A stretch of DNA of 64,000 nt from Annona cherimola (Eukaryota > Streptophyta > Magnoliopsida > Magnoliales > Annonaceae). The position numbers and the translations under genes are program-made. The stretch spans positions 53,616,012-53,680,011 of the forward strand of contig CM059971.1 of assembly GCA_030490835.1 (NCBI GenBank). The letters are read 5' to 3'. The notes under the pieces are model-generated. The model did no database searches and was not told where the DNA came from. It was given only the letters and a program-made list of their open reading frames with translations. Of this stretch, positions 47,846 through 59,584 are shown piece after piece; position 1 is the stretch's first letter; every line of letters starts with the position of its first letter.

Positions 47846-50800
47846 TGTGGTGCTCCCAACCTGAGGCGTCACATAGTCTTACTTCGGGATCGTTATTAAT
47901 TGGTAAATATGAGTCAGGATTGTTACCCTGATCATGCAATAGGTTCTTAAATTTGATCTCCTTCAATTTTTTTTCTTTTTTTTCGTTTCATCTTTTTTTC
48001 TTTCATCATTTAATCTCTTCAATCATTTGAGATACTTACTTGAAATTATAATAAGCTAAGTTCAAATAAGATTTTCAAATTTTACATCTACCCTTCTTAG
48101 TCATCTACATATATACATACCCTTATGTAACATTAATGATTGGTTACTTGTTTCATTCAATACCTAAGTTTAGGGTATTAACCCCTTACAATTATTTATT
48201 TTATTCAACATTTGCATTTTAACGATATGTATGGTTTATGAATCATCAACTCTTGAATTCAAGAGCTTGATTTACATGATTTTAGTGTTTCTCATTCCAC
48301 CATTTGTACTTATGAATTCTACTTATCCCTTTATTTTCTAGCTTGTTGTAACATAATTAACATAATTGAAGTAAATTCAAAACTAATACCTCCACTTGGT
48401 TAATACCTTAAAATCTCAACCATGTGGGGGCTAGCTCAATCGGTTCAAGGGACTTCCTTAAAGTCTATTGCAACACAATTCATATCAAATTTTTTGAAAT
48501 TAACTACCTTTTCTAAAATAGCCATGTATATCCTCATTTCCACCATGTTTCACTTCTTAAAATTCCACTTTAACCATATGCACATGTAGGGTTATTAACC
48601 AACAATCCTTATGCTCATTTCAAAGGCTTGTATACCATCTTTAACACATTAAATCTACGATATTAACACATTAAATCTACGTTGATATTTTCGAAATAAT
48701 CATCCATTTCCAAAACAACTTCATACATTCATGTATTCATCATATATCATTTCTATTGCACTTTAGGCATGTATATATGTTACATTATAATCCAATCAAT
48801 CCTGTTATTATTTCAAGGGTTTATTTATAACTCATAACAAGCTAAATCTCTTCCAAAATTCTGGAACTAATTCTCTATTTCGAAATTGTCATAGACTATT
48901 CTTACTTTCATTGCATTTTTACTTTGATAGTTACTCCATAATGGCATAAATATGGGGCTACCTATCAACCATTCTTGTAATCCTTTGAAACAATTGTTTA
49001 CAACTTAGAACAAGTTAATCTTACTTCAAATTTTTTGAGATTTTTACTCATTTGTCAAAACAGCCCTATACGTACTCATATTAGCCATGTATCACTCTTA
49101 TAATTGCACTTTTAGAATACCTATGAGCAAAATTATCAATTGATAACTTTTATGATAATTTCAAGGGTTAGTATACACCCTTTAGCAATTTAATTTTTCA
49201 TAATTTTTTGAAATTTCGTCCCCTACTCAAGCAGCCCTATTCAAGCTCATTTTTACTAAATTTTACTTCTTACAATCCCACCTTATTTATGTATATCCAT
49301 GGGGTTATTAATCACCAATCTTTATGGATGTTTAAGGGCTTATATATAACCTAAAATAGGCTAATTTTCAAATGAAATTTCTGAAGTTTACATTTATTTA
49401 TAATAACAACCCTATATCATGCCAATTTTGCTAAGTTTTACTTTCATATTCACATCTTAATCCAACACATGTACAAAATCCTTAAATCATTAGTTCTTAA
49501 TTCTTAAACTCAACATAGATCGTCTGTTTAATTATAAATTCCTCAAAAAAATCAGAATTTTATTCTGATAATACCTAGCTTGGGTATTCCATACATATAA
49601 GCATATTTATGTGATTCATTCCACACTAAGATGCATTTAAACATATTATTTGCATTCCTCTACCTATATATCATTAAAGATAATCACTTACTTGATTTTG
49701 AAGATGAATTTACTCCACTTGAAAATGTCCAAGCCTCCCTTCTCCTCCTTCTCCTTTCCTTCCCTTCTCTTCTTTCCCCCCTTGGTTTGGACGCCAACTC
49801 CTCCTTCCTCTTCTCCTTCTTTTCTCTCTTTTTCTCTTTCTTTTCTTCCCCTTTTTCCTCCTCTTTGGATGTCCCTTGCTGCCCTTTTTTTCATTTTTTT
49901 ATTGAAATGCCCTAATTCCTCCCATGGTTGCCACATGTCCAATGTACCTTCAAAAAGATCAACTTGCATTAATTTGATTGACCTTAATTTCTTCTAAATG
50001 CATCCTGCAATAACACATGTCTAAGGGTTGTCAAATTATCCATGCACTTTTGCATTTTTTCTTTATTAAAATTTATCCAAAATTATCCCCTCTTGACACC
50101 TCGAAAGTGGGTCCACCAAAGTCCACCCTCACATTTATGGTAGTTGACTTTTGGTGTTAAAAAGTCAATTGTAATTAAGGGCATTAATTATGACATTATT
50201 TATTCTTAAATGAAGTGTGGTTTAGGGTTTTCTAATGAGATTTTCTATAATCAAATCCATTCATGTTATAAAACACTTCAACTTAGCTATACATAAAAAA
50301 TTTCATCTTCAAATGATGACTATATGATAAGATATCAACTAAATGAAATAAATTCACTAAATATCATGTGACTCTAATCAATTGCCCCTTCAATTCATAA
50401 TTCTCATCATCCGAACCATTCATCATGCTGGGCATGTCAACTTAGGCTTTCTCTTCAAATTTCATCTCAATCCAACTTATGTATCATAAGATATGAATTA
50501 GTCAAATAATTAATCAATAATTAGAATGAAAATGGAGCATTAATTAGCATGCCACCTCACCATTCTCTACTTCGCTTTTATCTTTTAGTGGAAGCTTCCT
50601 TTTCATCTTTTAGTGGTTTTTGTCCTCTTCTGCACACTTAAGAAAAATTGATTAATTTAATCACTTTGCTTAATTGGTTACCCTAATCCCATTCATCTTA
50701 AATCAAAGAACATATCATTCTAATCATTTCCTACTAATTTTACATTCCCCATGTGGGTTACACCAATGCTCTTCATTTTATGAAATTTACAAATCTCATT

Positions 50801-50850
50801 CTTATACAAGCTCTAAATTGCCTTCATTAAGCTTATAGTCGGGGTTTCAC
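47846..50850 (-). mobile_element. Long LTR, about 3.0 kb, minus strand
   Basis: The left end is TGTGGTGCTCCC (minus GGGAGCACCACA) and the right end is GGGGTTTCAC, with the final bases altered. No target duplication is visible: CCACT lies at 47841-47845 but TAAGG follows at 50851. The region 49736-49915 is the pyrimidine-rich complement of the purine-rich leader and creates long false ORFs. It may be a solo LTR or the 3' LTR of the element whose 5' LTR is at 51851-56333. Confidence 0.7.
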
Positions 50851-51020
50851 TAAGGGTTTATATTTGCCTGTCGTTGACGAGTCCTTGGATTTGGTTGTGT
50901 TTTCTTCCCTAGTTGCTTAGATTTGTTATTGGCTTCTCCTACTTCTTGCTGACTTACAGATTCGTTATTCACAACTTTCTTTCCCTTGTTCAGCTTAGCT
51001 CTTGCTCTAGTGATAGACAT
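50851..51020 (-). pseudogene. gag N-terminal fragment of the long-LTR family
   Basis: The minus-strand ATG at 51020 opens MSITRARAKLNKGKKVV and runs 56 codons, rich in K, R, N and Q, before the LTR junction truncates it. It aligns in pattern with the decayed start at 9658 of the LARD-like element. No gag core domain is left, so the name rests on position and on the shared start. Confidence 0.45.
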
Positions 51021-51827
51021 GTTGCTTTCTACGCACATACAGATGATATTATCACAATCTATCATTTTATTATAAACATAAACCATAACATATAAAGTCA
51101 ATTATATCATATAGAAAAGTTAATAACATCATTTCTATTTCACACATATATCATTTGAGTTTATACAAACTCAAATCAGTTCATATCCACCTTAGGTAGT
51201 GCTTTCTCATCGCATTTTATATATGCATTTATTTGTTTTAGATTTCTTTTGCAGTAAATAGAGGTAACTAACTATTTTGGAGAATGATGGAATGAAGAAA
51301 GCAAACATTGCAAAGAAAGGCCTAAATTTTAATCTAGAGACACCGGCACCTTGGCTCCGATTTTTGGCGCCTGGGCGCCAGATAACCGCCTTTGAATAAA
51401 GTTCTGGAAACCCTAAATCGACAAGCATCTAGAGAGTCGGTGCCGCAACGCCGCACCCCACACATGTAAATTTTAGCATGTGTCTTGTGCTATGTGAAGT
51501 GGGGTGTGGTAAGCTTCAGGTATGGGGGTCTAAATGAAAGGTCCCATTGTGTGGCCCATCATCTATTCGTATTCCCTTCTATCCTCTATCTTTTCTCTGC
51601 TTCCCCCTTCTTCATCTCATCTGGCCCCTTTATCATTTTTCCATTATATACCATCTATATTTTGAAACACAACAAGTCAGCTACATTTTCTAAAATAATC
51701 ATATCAATGCATCATAATTGCACACACTAGAAGGCAATGCATGTCATATATGTCCTATAATTTCAGTCTATTTCTTTCATCATTTTTTCCTCTCATTTTC
51801 TATTTCCATACCTATTTACCAATCATT

Positions 51828-51839
51828 GCTCTGATACTA
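51828..51839 (-). promoter_or_regulatory. Primer binding site (initiator tRNA-Met type)
   Basis: The minus strand reads TAGTATCAGAGC, close to TGGTATCAGAGC, eleven bases from the LTR end at 51851. It shows that 51851-56333 is a 5' LTR and not a solo LTR. Confidence 0.75.
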
Positions 51840-52574
51840 AGATCTATGGCTGTGACGCCCTCGACCCGAGGCACCAAAACCTTACTCCGGGATTATTTTG
51901 TTTTTGATCGGTAGATGTGAAACAGGATTGTTACTCTAATCACACGGGTGGGATTTTTGAATCCATTTCATTTAACAAAATTTTCTTTTCCATTTCCTTC
52001 ATCAATTTTCAAGTAATGTATACTTGAAGTTAACTCTACATATCATTCTCAAATCATCAATTCATTCGTAACCTAATAATTTCATATCAGTATAAAGTAT
52101 TCATCTGTTCTCAATCATATCATATCAAAACAAGCCATTCATGAATATTCGTAACTCAAACAACTTGATCATTTATATTGTAAACTTTCATCGTCTAACC
52201 TTAATATATGTATATCATATAATTGATACACAAGAAATCTTACTTTCATGTTATGAATAATCATATATTCATAAGCTGAATTCAAATGGAATTCTCAACA
52301 TAAATACTTATCTGTTCACATCACGTTAGAGGTATTCACAACCTGAGACTTCATTATCAACACATTCATTTTACCACAACATGCAGGTAAACAATATTTA
52401 GCTTTGCTCCTCCGCTTATGCCTTGTACATGCCTAGGGTCGGAGGGAAAACAAAAAGTGATAAACTCAGTAAGCAAGCATTTTCGTTTTAAACCTTTTTC
52501 CTGTAAATATTTCATGTCCCGAATTCTGGGCTTTTCAAAGGCGAAGCATATGCACGTAAACCTTTTATATAAAC

Positions 52575-52800
52575 TTTTTTCATGTGAACATCCTCATGTC
52601 TTAAAACATTTTCATAAAAAAAAATTTCATGTGGACATCCTCATGTCCTAAAATATTTTCATGAAGATCTTTTTTCCATGCGGATATTCTCATGTCCTAA
52701 AATATTTTAATGTAAACTTTTTTTCATGTAGACATTCTTATGTCCAAAAATATTTTCATGGAAAACTTTTTCCATGGGGACACTCCCATGTCCCAAAACA
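52575..52800 (-). repeat. Hairpin repeats, minus-strand copy
   Basis: Five units contain GTGGACATCCTCATGTCC or variants, separated by AAAATATTTTCATG, period about 52-55 bp. Confidence 0.7.
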
Positions 52801-53126
52801 TTTTCATATCCCCATCTTGGGGCTTTTAAAAGCATATGCAAACACGCCTCTATCCATCTGGTGGGTGATACTCACCAAGTAATCATCCTTCCATAGGAAA
52901 AAAAAAACCTTTCATCTGATAGCACGCTAGCTAGGCATTTATCCTTGAACCTTCTTCCATTTCAAGGAGAGCGCCACCGGCCTCCCACCTTCTCTTAGCA
53001 ACTTAGCCACATATAGAGGGGGGGGCAATCTGCAACCATCTCGATTTGCAACTGCCTCTACCATGGACTTAGTACTTGATCCTTGTGCATATTCATCATT
53101 CATAATCACATGCTAGTATTATTTCA

Positions 53127-53250
53127 TAAAAACTCACAGATCTCAGTCTGTGTCCTTGAAAACTCACAGACCTCAGTCTGTGTCTTTGAAAACTCATATA
53201 CCTCAGTCCGTGTCCTTGAAAACTCACAGACATCTGTCTACGTCTTTTTT
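53127..53250 (-). repeat. Four units of ACTCACAGACCTCAGTCTGT
   Basis: The period is about 34 bp. Each unit pairs ACAGA with TCTGT around CTCAG. This is the reverse counterpart of the GGACTGCGGTC block in the plus-strand LTRs. Confidence 0.75.
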
Positions 53251-56200
53251 TCTCAAAATTGAAAACTTGGAAATTTTGTGCCCTTTTTTTTCAAAACTGA
53301 AAGCTTGGTAACTCTGTGCTTTTCTTTCAAAACTCAAATCTTGGAAACTCTGTACCTTTTTCTAAAGTTGAAGCTGGGCAACTCTTTGCCCTTTTTTAAA
53401 ACTTAAAACATGGCAACTTTGTGCCAAGGTCATTTCATAAATAATGAATATGCAAACTCATTAATTCCATTCATGTCATAATTCTTCATGTGATGGTACG
53501 CTAGCCCGATGAAATTCTTGCCATATGGTAGATGACACCTACCAAGTGATCGACTACCCACGGAAACCTGACCATTCTACTAAAAGACGTTGACCACACC
53601 AACTTAGGAATTTCAAGGGCACAACTACCCATGAAAACATGATTTTTCTAACCTAACTAGCCTCCTAACTTTCCGTGCATGACTTTCATTCACCTTGGCA
53701 TTATATACCTCAATCACATGACATATTGGTCATTCTCACATAGAGAAGGGCTTGCATATTCATTTTAAACACAATTTGTAAAATAGTATTCAAATCAAAA
53801 TTTTAGGATGACCACCCTTAAATAGTTTTAAAATCATTAATATAAAATAGTTTTCAAAAATTTATAAAATTCAAGAAAATTAAAAACATGTCAATTTTTA
53901 AGAAAAATCAATAGTTTCAAAGGTTTACTTGTTTACTTATAAATAAATTTTAAAACTAATACGATAAAGTAATTCCGAAACCCTTTAATATTCGAAAAGA
54001 AAGTAACATTTTCAAAAGCTTTTCTTGAAAATATTTTTGTTCTCATTTTTGGGCTTTGCAAAGGATAAGCAACACATCTTTTCCATTAATCCACTTTGAC
54101 GTCATATTTTTCATTTATACGACATCCCTGTCATTCTTGTATATATATAAAAAGAACGTGCATATTCTTTGAATACCAAAAATTAAATCATCTAATACAA
54201 TCAACTTATCTGGTTGGTCATCCTTAAACTCTTTTAGAAACATTAGCATAAAGCATTTTCAAATTGTTTTACTATTCAAAGAGATTCCCAACATTCCAAA
54301 AACATCCTTTTTCAATTGCTTTGCTTGAAAATACCATTTTCATAAAGAAATCAAAACCTCTTTTTTTGCCAAACTCTTTTGAAATATTCATATGAAACAA
54401 TTTCTAAACACTTCAACCTTTAAAAGGGGTTTGCTTACAATGAAGTGATCCCAAAACATATCCATATTTGAAAGATAACATTTTAAAAGGTTTCGTTTGC
54501 TTTCAAACGTCATTTCATAAAGGAAATCAACTTCCTCATCATGAAAATTCTTTTTGAAGTAGGATTTTAAAGGGCTTGCCTACACATATCATTTAAAGAA
54601 AGAAATTCATAATTCATCTCAAAAATTGAGAATAAACATTATTTTAAAAAATATTGCTTGCTTACAAGCAAATCTTAGAAGCATCAATATAAAGCCCTTT
54701 TAAACATTTCAACACTTGAAGTGAAATCAGCATTTTCAAAAGTTTTTTTGCTTACTTTTGAGAAGTTCACTCGTCCTTGGATCTTTTCCTTGCCTTCACC
54801 TAGACAAATGGAAAATGATCATCTTATATGCTTTCATATCATCATATACTTGCATGTCTTGCCTTTTATTTAATTCATGTTCATATATCACTTATCCCCA
54901 ACCCTTATAAACTCTCATTCTATATGTGACTCTTAGTATCTCAATTTTATTCAATTCTTTCTTTGAGATGAACACTCTCATCTTCTTAAGTCACATATAT
55001 TCATTTCTCCAATAGTCAATCATTTCCTTGGCTCAATACCCCAATTTAGGGCATTTAATCTCTTTAATCATTTTGAGAAACTTACTTGAAATTATAACAA
55101 GCTAAGTTCAAGTAAGATTTTCAAAGCTCACATCTACCTTTTAAACAATCACATATACATATCCATGTAATCTAGTGATAGTTTACTTACCCCTTTTAAA
55201 CCTTACACTTAAAATACTAAATTTTCTTAATTACTGAAGTTACTTGTTTAATCTCTATTGTGAGCTAAATTCTATTCCAAAAATCTAGAATTTAACTTTC
55301 TTTTTAATTATTCATCAATCTGTCCATATTTGATGAAATCAGACACTGATTTCTCTGATTTCTGATTTATAATCGAATCAAGGTATTTATGTCTAAAATT
55401 TCTTTCATACATCAATAACTACATGAATTAACAAAAATAAATATTTCCAGCACAAAATATTAAGTTTTTATATTTATTTATGTATTTTTACTGCACTGGA
55501 TAGAAGCATGAGTTTAGGGACAGTTCAAATCACGTTAATCATTACCCCGATTTATATCATCCAAAATTTATTTTTATTTTAGTCGAGTGATACTCAAAAT
55601 GTATTTTATATCATATAAAATTTTCAGATCAAAGTTTCTTATATAAAAATTATTAAAAACCAATTAGTGCAGCTAATCTTGACAGCCATTCTACCCTGTC
55701 AAGCTGATTTTCTTGGATTTTTAATTTACAACTTGATTAACGTTTTAAGCTGAAACTTGGGTCGTCCCTTAATCATAATATCATTATTTCCCACACAAAT
55801 TTTCGTACTAAAAATTATTCTTTTACTATATCTTTTATATTTTGGTTTTTTGTTCTAGATTCACTACATAGGTTTAAATAAGTTAACTTATAAACCATTG
55901 TAATTGTTAATCTAATCATCCATCAAGGTCTCCACACTTAATCTTTGCTGAATTTTGAAAGCAAGAAAAAAATAAATAATAACTAACCTGAATGATTAAG
56001 ATTAATGGCTAAGATCACTTGATGAAATCCTCATCTCTTCTTCTCTCTCCCTTTCTCTTTCTCTCTCTTTTCTTCCTCTTTCTTCCTTACTACTAAAACG
56101 TCCCATGTGCTGCCCCATTTCCTATTTATATTTTTGCATTTCTTATGTTACTTTCCCACCAAGAAATAAGATTTAATGGATTTTTATTTTGATTAATTAT

Positions 56201-56333
56201 ACTTGCCACCTCTGTTTCGGCCTCGTGAAAATTTTTAATTGTTTTTCCGGCTTTGAAAATAAATGCTTAATTAATTCCTCAGCAAAATTTTAAAGCATTT
56301 AATTCTTTAACCGAGTCCAAAAAGTGTATCACA

Positions 56334-56870
56334 GAAATATTTTGCATTGTGTTCCACATTCTGATTTTACATCTCCAACGAGAAAACCCTTGATTAAAAG
56401 AGCAGAATACAATAGTCTAAAAAAAGATTATTTTATTGAAATGATGATGAAATGCGTAGAAGATTTTTCTACGACTTTACAAGTGCACGAAAAATCATGT
56501 CTCACGGAAATACAAAGATAAATGAGTACACTTCGCCCCGCGCCATGACTCGAATGTGTGGTACATGACGCCACGCGCCATGACTTAAATGTGTGGTGCA
56601 TGACACCACGCGCCATGACTTAAATGTGAGTTTATGCTTAGCCCGTCGACCAGCGATGACTCGGTTTGGGCATAGTGAGAGGCCCATCGGCTACATTAGT
56701 GACCCTACACAGCAAGCTCAGTATGCTCTCAGCTCTTGGATTTGCACAGCAGACCAGCGTCTCCCGCTTTCAACTAAATAAGCCAGCGTGTCCCGCCTTC
56801 AATCTCTGGATTGAATAATTGGGTGGTTTTACCAAGAAATGGATTATCCAAAATTTAAAAATATGTTTGG
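56334..56870. repeat. Unassigned region with a 35-bp tandem repeat
   Basis: Three units starting CGCCATGACT at 56541, 56576 and 56611 form a short tandem array with ACATGACGCCACG-type spacers. Flanking sequence to 56870 shows no recognisable gene or element end. The small ORFs on both strands here come from the repeat. Confidence 0.6.
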
Positions 56871-56879
56871 GTCAACTTG

Positions 56880-57160
56880 GACCAACTAAAGAGGTTCGAG
56901 CCCAACTGGGCATGTTGAAAAGAGTTTGGACCTAATTGGGCTTGACTCAACCAATTTGGGCTCAACTGGGCTTATTGAGGGATTTTGGGCCCAATTGGGC
57001 CTGTTGAAGAGTTTTGGGCCATCTCGGGCCTATTGAAGAGTTTTGGGCCCGAGTGGGCTTGTTGAAGAATGTTGGGCCCGAGTGGGCTTGTTAAAGAATT
57101 TTGGACCCAAATGGGTTTGTTGGAGGGTCTTGGGCCCAAGTGGGCTTGCTCGGATATTAA
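56880..57160. repeat. 29-bp tandem repeats rich in GGGCCCGAGTGGGC
   Basis: About eight degenerate units such as TTGGGCCCGAGTGGGCTTGT occur at 29-bp steps, clearest in 57030-57150. The core GGGCCC with GTGGGC is GC-rich against an AT-rich background. Confidence 0.7.
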
Positions 57161-57206
57161 GGTTCGGGTTGAGCAAAGAGGTTGTTATATATATATATAT
57201 ATATAT

Positions 57207-57920
57207 AATAGAAAGGTACTTAGCCCCATGTATTAACTTAACCCACTACCTGGGGAGTATTTACTCAGGGAGAAGCATATATAATTTTTTTTTAATAATA
57301 CACATATATATTTTTTTGAAGGTCTCTAAGATATATGTATGTATTTTAAGATAAAATATATTTTTTTGGGCCCGCGGGACAAAATATTTTTTTTAAGGCC
57401 CGCGAGACACATATATATTTTAGAAAACAAAATATTCATTTTTGGAGACCCGCGGGACATGTATATATATTTTAGGAAACAAAATATTCATTTTTGGAGG
57501 CCCACGGACATGTATATATATATTAGAAAATAAAATATTTTTTTGGACGCCCGCGGGACACACATATATATTTTATTAAACAAAATATTCATTTTTGGAG
57601 GCCCACGGGACATGTGTATATATATATTTTAGAAAATAAAATATTTTTTGGAGGCCCGCGGGACACATATATTTTAGAAGGTAAAATATTCATTTTTGGA
57701 GGCCCGCGGGACATGTATATATATTTTAGAAAACAAAATATTTTTTGGACGTCCGTGGGACACACACATATATTTTAGAAAACAAAATATTCATTTTTAG
57801 ATGCCCGCAGGACACATATATATATTTTAGAAAACAAAATATATATATATTTTTTTTTTAGGCCCGTGGGACGCATATAAATATTTTTTTGGACGCCTGC
57901 GGGACACATATGTATATTTT
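57207..57920. repeat. About 60-bp tandem repeats with CCCGCGGGAC cores
   Basis: Nine or ten units of GAGGCCCGCGGGACA followed by TATATATTTTAGAAAACAAA and ATATTCATTTTTG spacers. The core includes the palindrome CCCGCGGG. At the left edge (57207-57275) sits a relative of the CCCGCCAGTCGGGGAG unit of the next array. Confidence 0.75.
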
Positions 57921-58169
57921 AGAACATACCACATATATTTTGGGCCTTTCAAAATATGTATACATGTATATATTTTGGAAAATAATATATATATATATAT
58001 TTGAGGCCCTTTTTATAAAAACAAATATACATAGAAAAAGGGTTGAGAACTTATGTTCTCCGCCTCTTTTTTTTTTTGAGAGAGAGCGCGCTTATCTCGG
58101 GATGCCCCGTGTCTTTATATATATATATTATCTTTTTTTTACATCATAAAAAAGTATTTAGCTTTATAT

Positions 58170-58620
58170 ATATATGTATATGGCGTGTTCGGTGAGATCC
58201 CGGGACCCCGGGCCTTTATATATATATTATTATCAATTTTTATATATCATAAAAAAGTACTTAGCTTTATATATATATATGGTGCGCCCGGTGGGATCCC
58301 GGGACCCCGGGCCTTTATATATATATTATTATCTATTTTTATATATCATAAAAAAGTACTTAGCTTTATATATATATATGGCGCGCTCGGTGGGATCCCG
58401 GGACCTTATATATATTATTATCTATTTTTATATAAAATAAAAAAGTACTTAGATTTATATATATATATGGCGCGCCCGGTGGGGTCCCGGGCCTTTATAT
58501 ATATATTATTATATTTGTTTATCATAAAAAAATACTTGGCTTTATATATATATGGCACGCCCGGTGGGGTCCTAAGAACCCGGGCCTATATATATATTAT
58601 TATTTATTTTATCCTAAAAA
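58170..58620. repeat. About 100-bp tandem repeats, GC boxes in TA microsatellite
   Basis: Five units alternate GGTGGGATCCCGGGACCCCG with long TATATA runs and AAAAAAGTACTTAGCTTTA. The ORF across them encodes only a repeated YIYY-type peptide and is not a gene. Confidence 0.8.
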
Positions 58621-58649
58621 AATAATAATATATATGTATATATATATTT

Positions 58650-59190
58650 TTTTTGAAGGAGAAAAATACTTAACCCGCGTGTCAATTCAACCCGCCAGTC
58701 GGGGAGTATCCACGTTGGGAAAAGTATTTGTTTTTTAAATTAATATATATATGAAAAAATATACTTAACTCGTGTGTCAATTCAACCCGCCAGTCGGGGA
58801 GTATCCACGTTGGGAAAAGTATTTGTTTTTTAAATTAATATATATATGAAAAAATATACTTAACTCGTGTGTCAATTCAACCCGCCAGTCGGGGAGTATC
58901 CACGTTGGGAATAGTATTTTTTTGAAAATAATATATATGTATATATATACTTTTAATAAAACATATATATTAAAAAAATATACTTAACCTATGTGACAAT
59001 TCAACCTGCCAGTCGGGGAGTATCCACGTTGGGAAATGTATTTTTTAAAAAATAATATGTATACATGTATATATTTATATACTTTTAATAAAACATATAT
59101 ATTAAAAAAAAATACTTAACCCGTGTGTAAATTCAACCCGCCAGTCGAGGAGTATCCACGTTAGGAAAAGTATTTTTTTGAAAATGTACA
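58650..59190. repeat. About 93-to-115-bp tandem repeats with CCCGCCAGTCGGGGAG
   Basis: Five units each contain TCAATTCAACCCGCCAGTCG and GGAGTATCCACGTTGGGAAA, separated by TA-rich spacers that vary in length. Two adjacent units near 58750-58910 are almost identical. Such arrays are known in the hypervariable 3' untranslated regions of Tat/Ogre elements. Confidence 0.8.
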
Positions 59191-59348
59191 TATATTTTTT
59201 TTAATAAGAAAGAAACTTTTTTTTACCTAAAAGAAAAAAAAAATCTTAAGAACTTACGTCCTCTTTTCTTTCAGGGTGAGAGAGCTTCTCCGGGTTCTCT
59301 CTCACAGTTGTGTTGAAGTTCTCTTTTTCTTTAGAAGCCAAGCTGGGC

Positions 59349-59356
59349 TATTTATA
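59349..59356 (-). promoter_or_regulatory. TATA box, minus strand
   Basis: The minus strand reads CCTATAAATAGCCC. It is followed about 60-100 bp downstream by a GAGAGAGAACC leader, an arrangement common in plant LTR promoters. It lies between the captured HUB2 fragment and the tandem arrays, so the U3 of the Tat 3' LTR may be here. I could not find the LTR ends. Confidence 0.55.
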
Positions 59357-59584
59357 GGATTTTTGCCGGCTCGGAACGGGTTCCACGGCTAAAAATGTTA
59401 CCGCGGAATTGGATTCACACGGAACCACATCTTCGCAAAACCCCGGTTGGTCTTCATGCACTTTGCTGGCCACGTTTCGCCTTTTATGTTTGGTGGAGAA
59501 TTATGCGGCTGTGTTGGCGCAGAATCTACTCCTGCTTTCTGATACATCCTCTACTGACACACATTATGTCCATGTGAGCACGCC

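Larger units (their letters stand above)
50851..51850 (-). mobile_element. Leader of a long-LTR element
   Basis: This lies directly inside the LTR at 51851 and matches the internal leader of the LARD-like element (compare 9170-9290) in reverse, with CCCCCATACCTG and the gag start. A GGCGCCTGGGCGCC palindrome lies near 51366-51379. The region stops at 50850 where another long LTR begins. Confidence 0.65.
51851..56333 (-). mobile_element. 5' LTR of a long-LTR element, about 4.5 kb, minus strand
   Basis: The left end is TGTGACGCCC and the right end reads TGTGATACAC on the minus strand. It contains, in reverse order, the third acceptor region (about 52430), hairpin repeats (52575-52800), CTCAGTCTGTG repeats (53127-53250), the candidate-exon unit (about 54757-54800, between CTTAC/ACTTTTG and CACCTAG), and a pyrimidine-rich complement of the leader near 56030-56090. 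No target duplication was found (ATGGC belongs to the leader; GAAAT lies on the right). Confidence 0.75.

Noticed and set aside
52418..52882. Plus-strand ORFs with repeated SHVLKHF-like peptide
   Set aside because: This is the translation of the GGACAT hairpin repeats in reverse; the repetition is at DNA level, not protein level.
47846..56333. One complete element with LTRs at both ends
   Set aside because: The two LTRs have different ends and the outer flanks (CCACT and GAAAT) do not match, so a simple complete element is not supported.
58174..58625. ORFs of 88 and 146 codons encoding repeated tyrosine- and isoleucine-rich peptides
   Set aside because: They are produced by the tandem repeats and TA microsatellite and have no domain or codon signal.
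57360..59190. CRISPR-like alternation of repeats and spacers
   Set aside because: Spacers are TA microsatellite and near-identical, units vary in length, there are no cas genes and the DNA is plant nuclear. This is satellite-type repetition.
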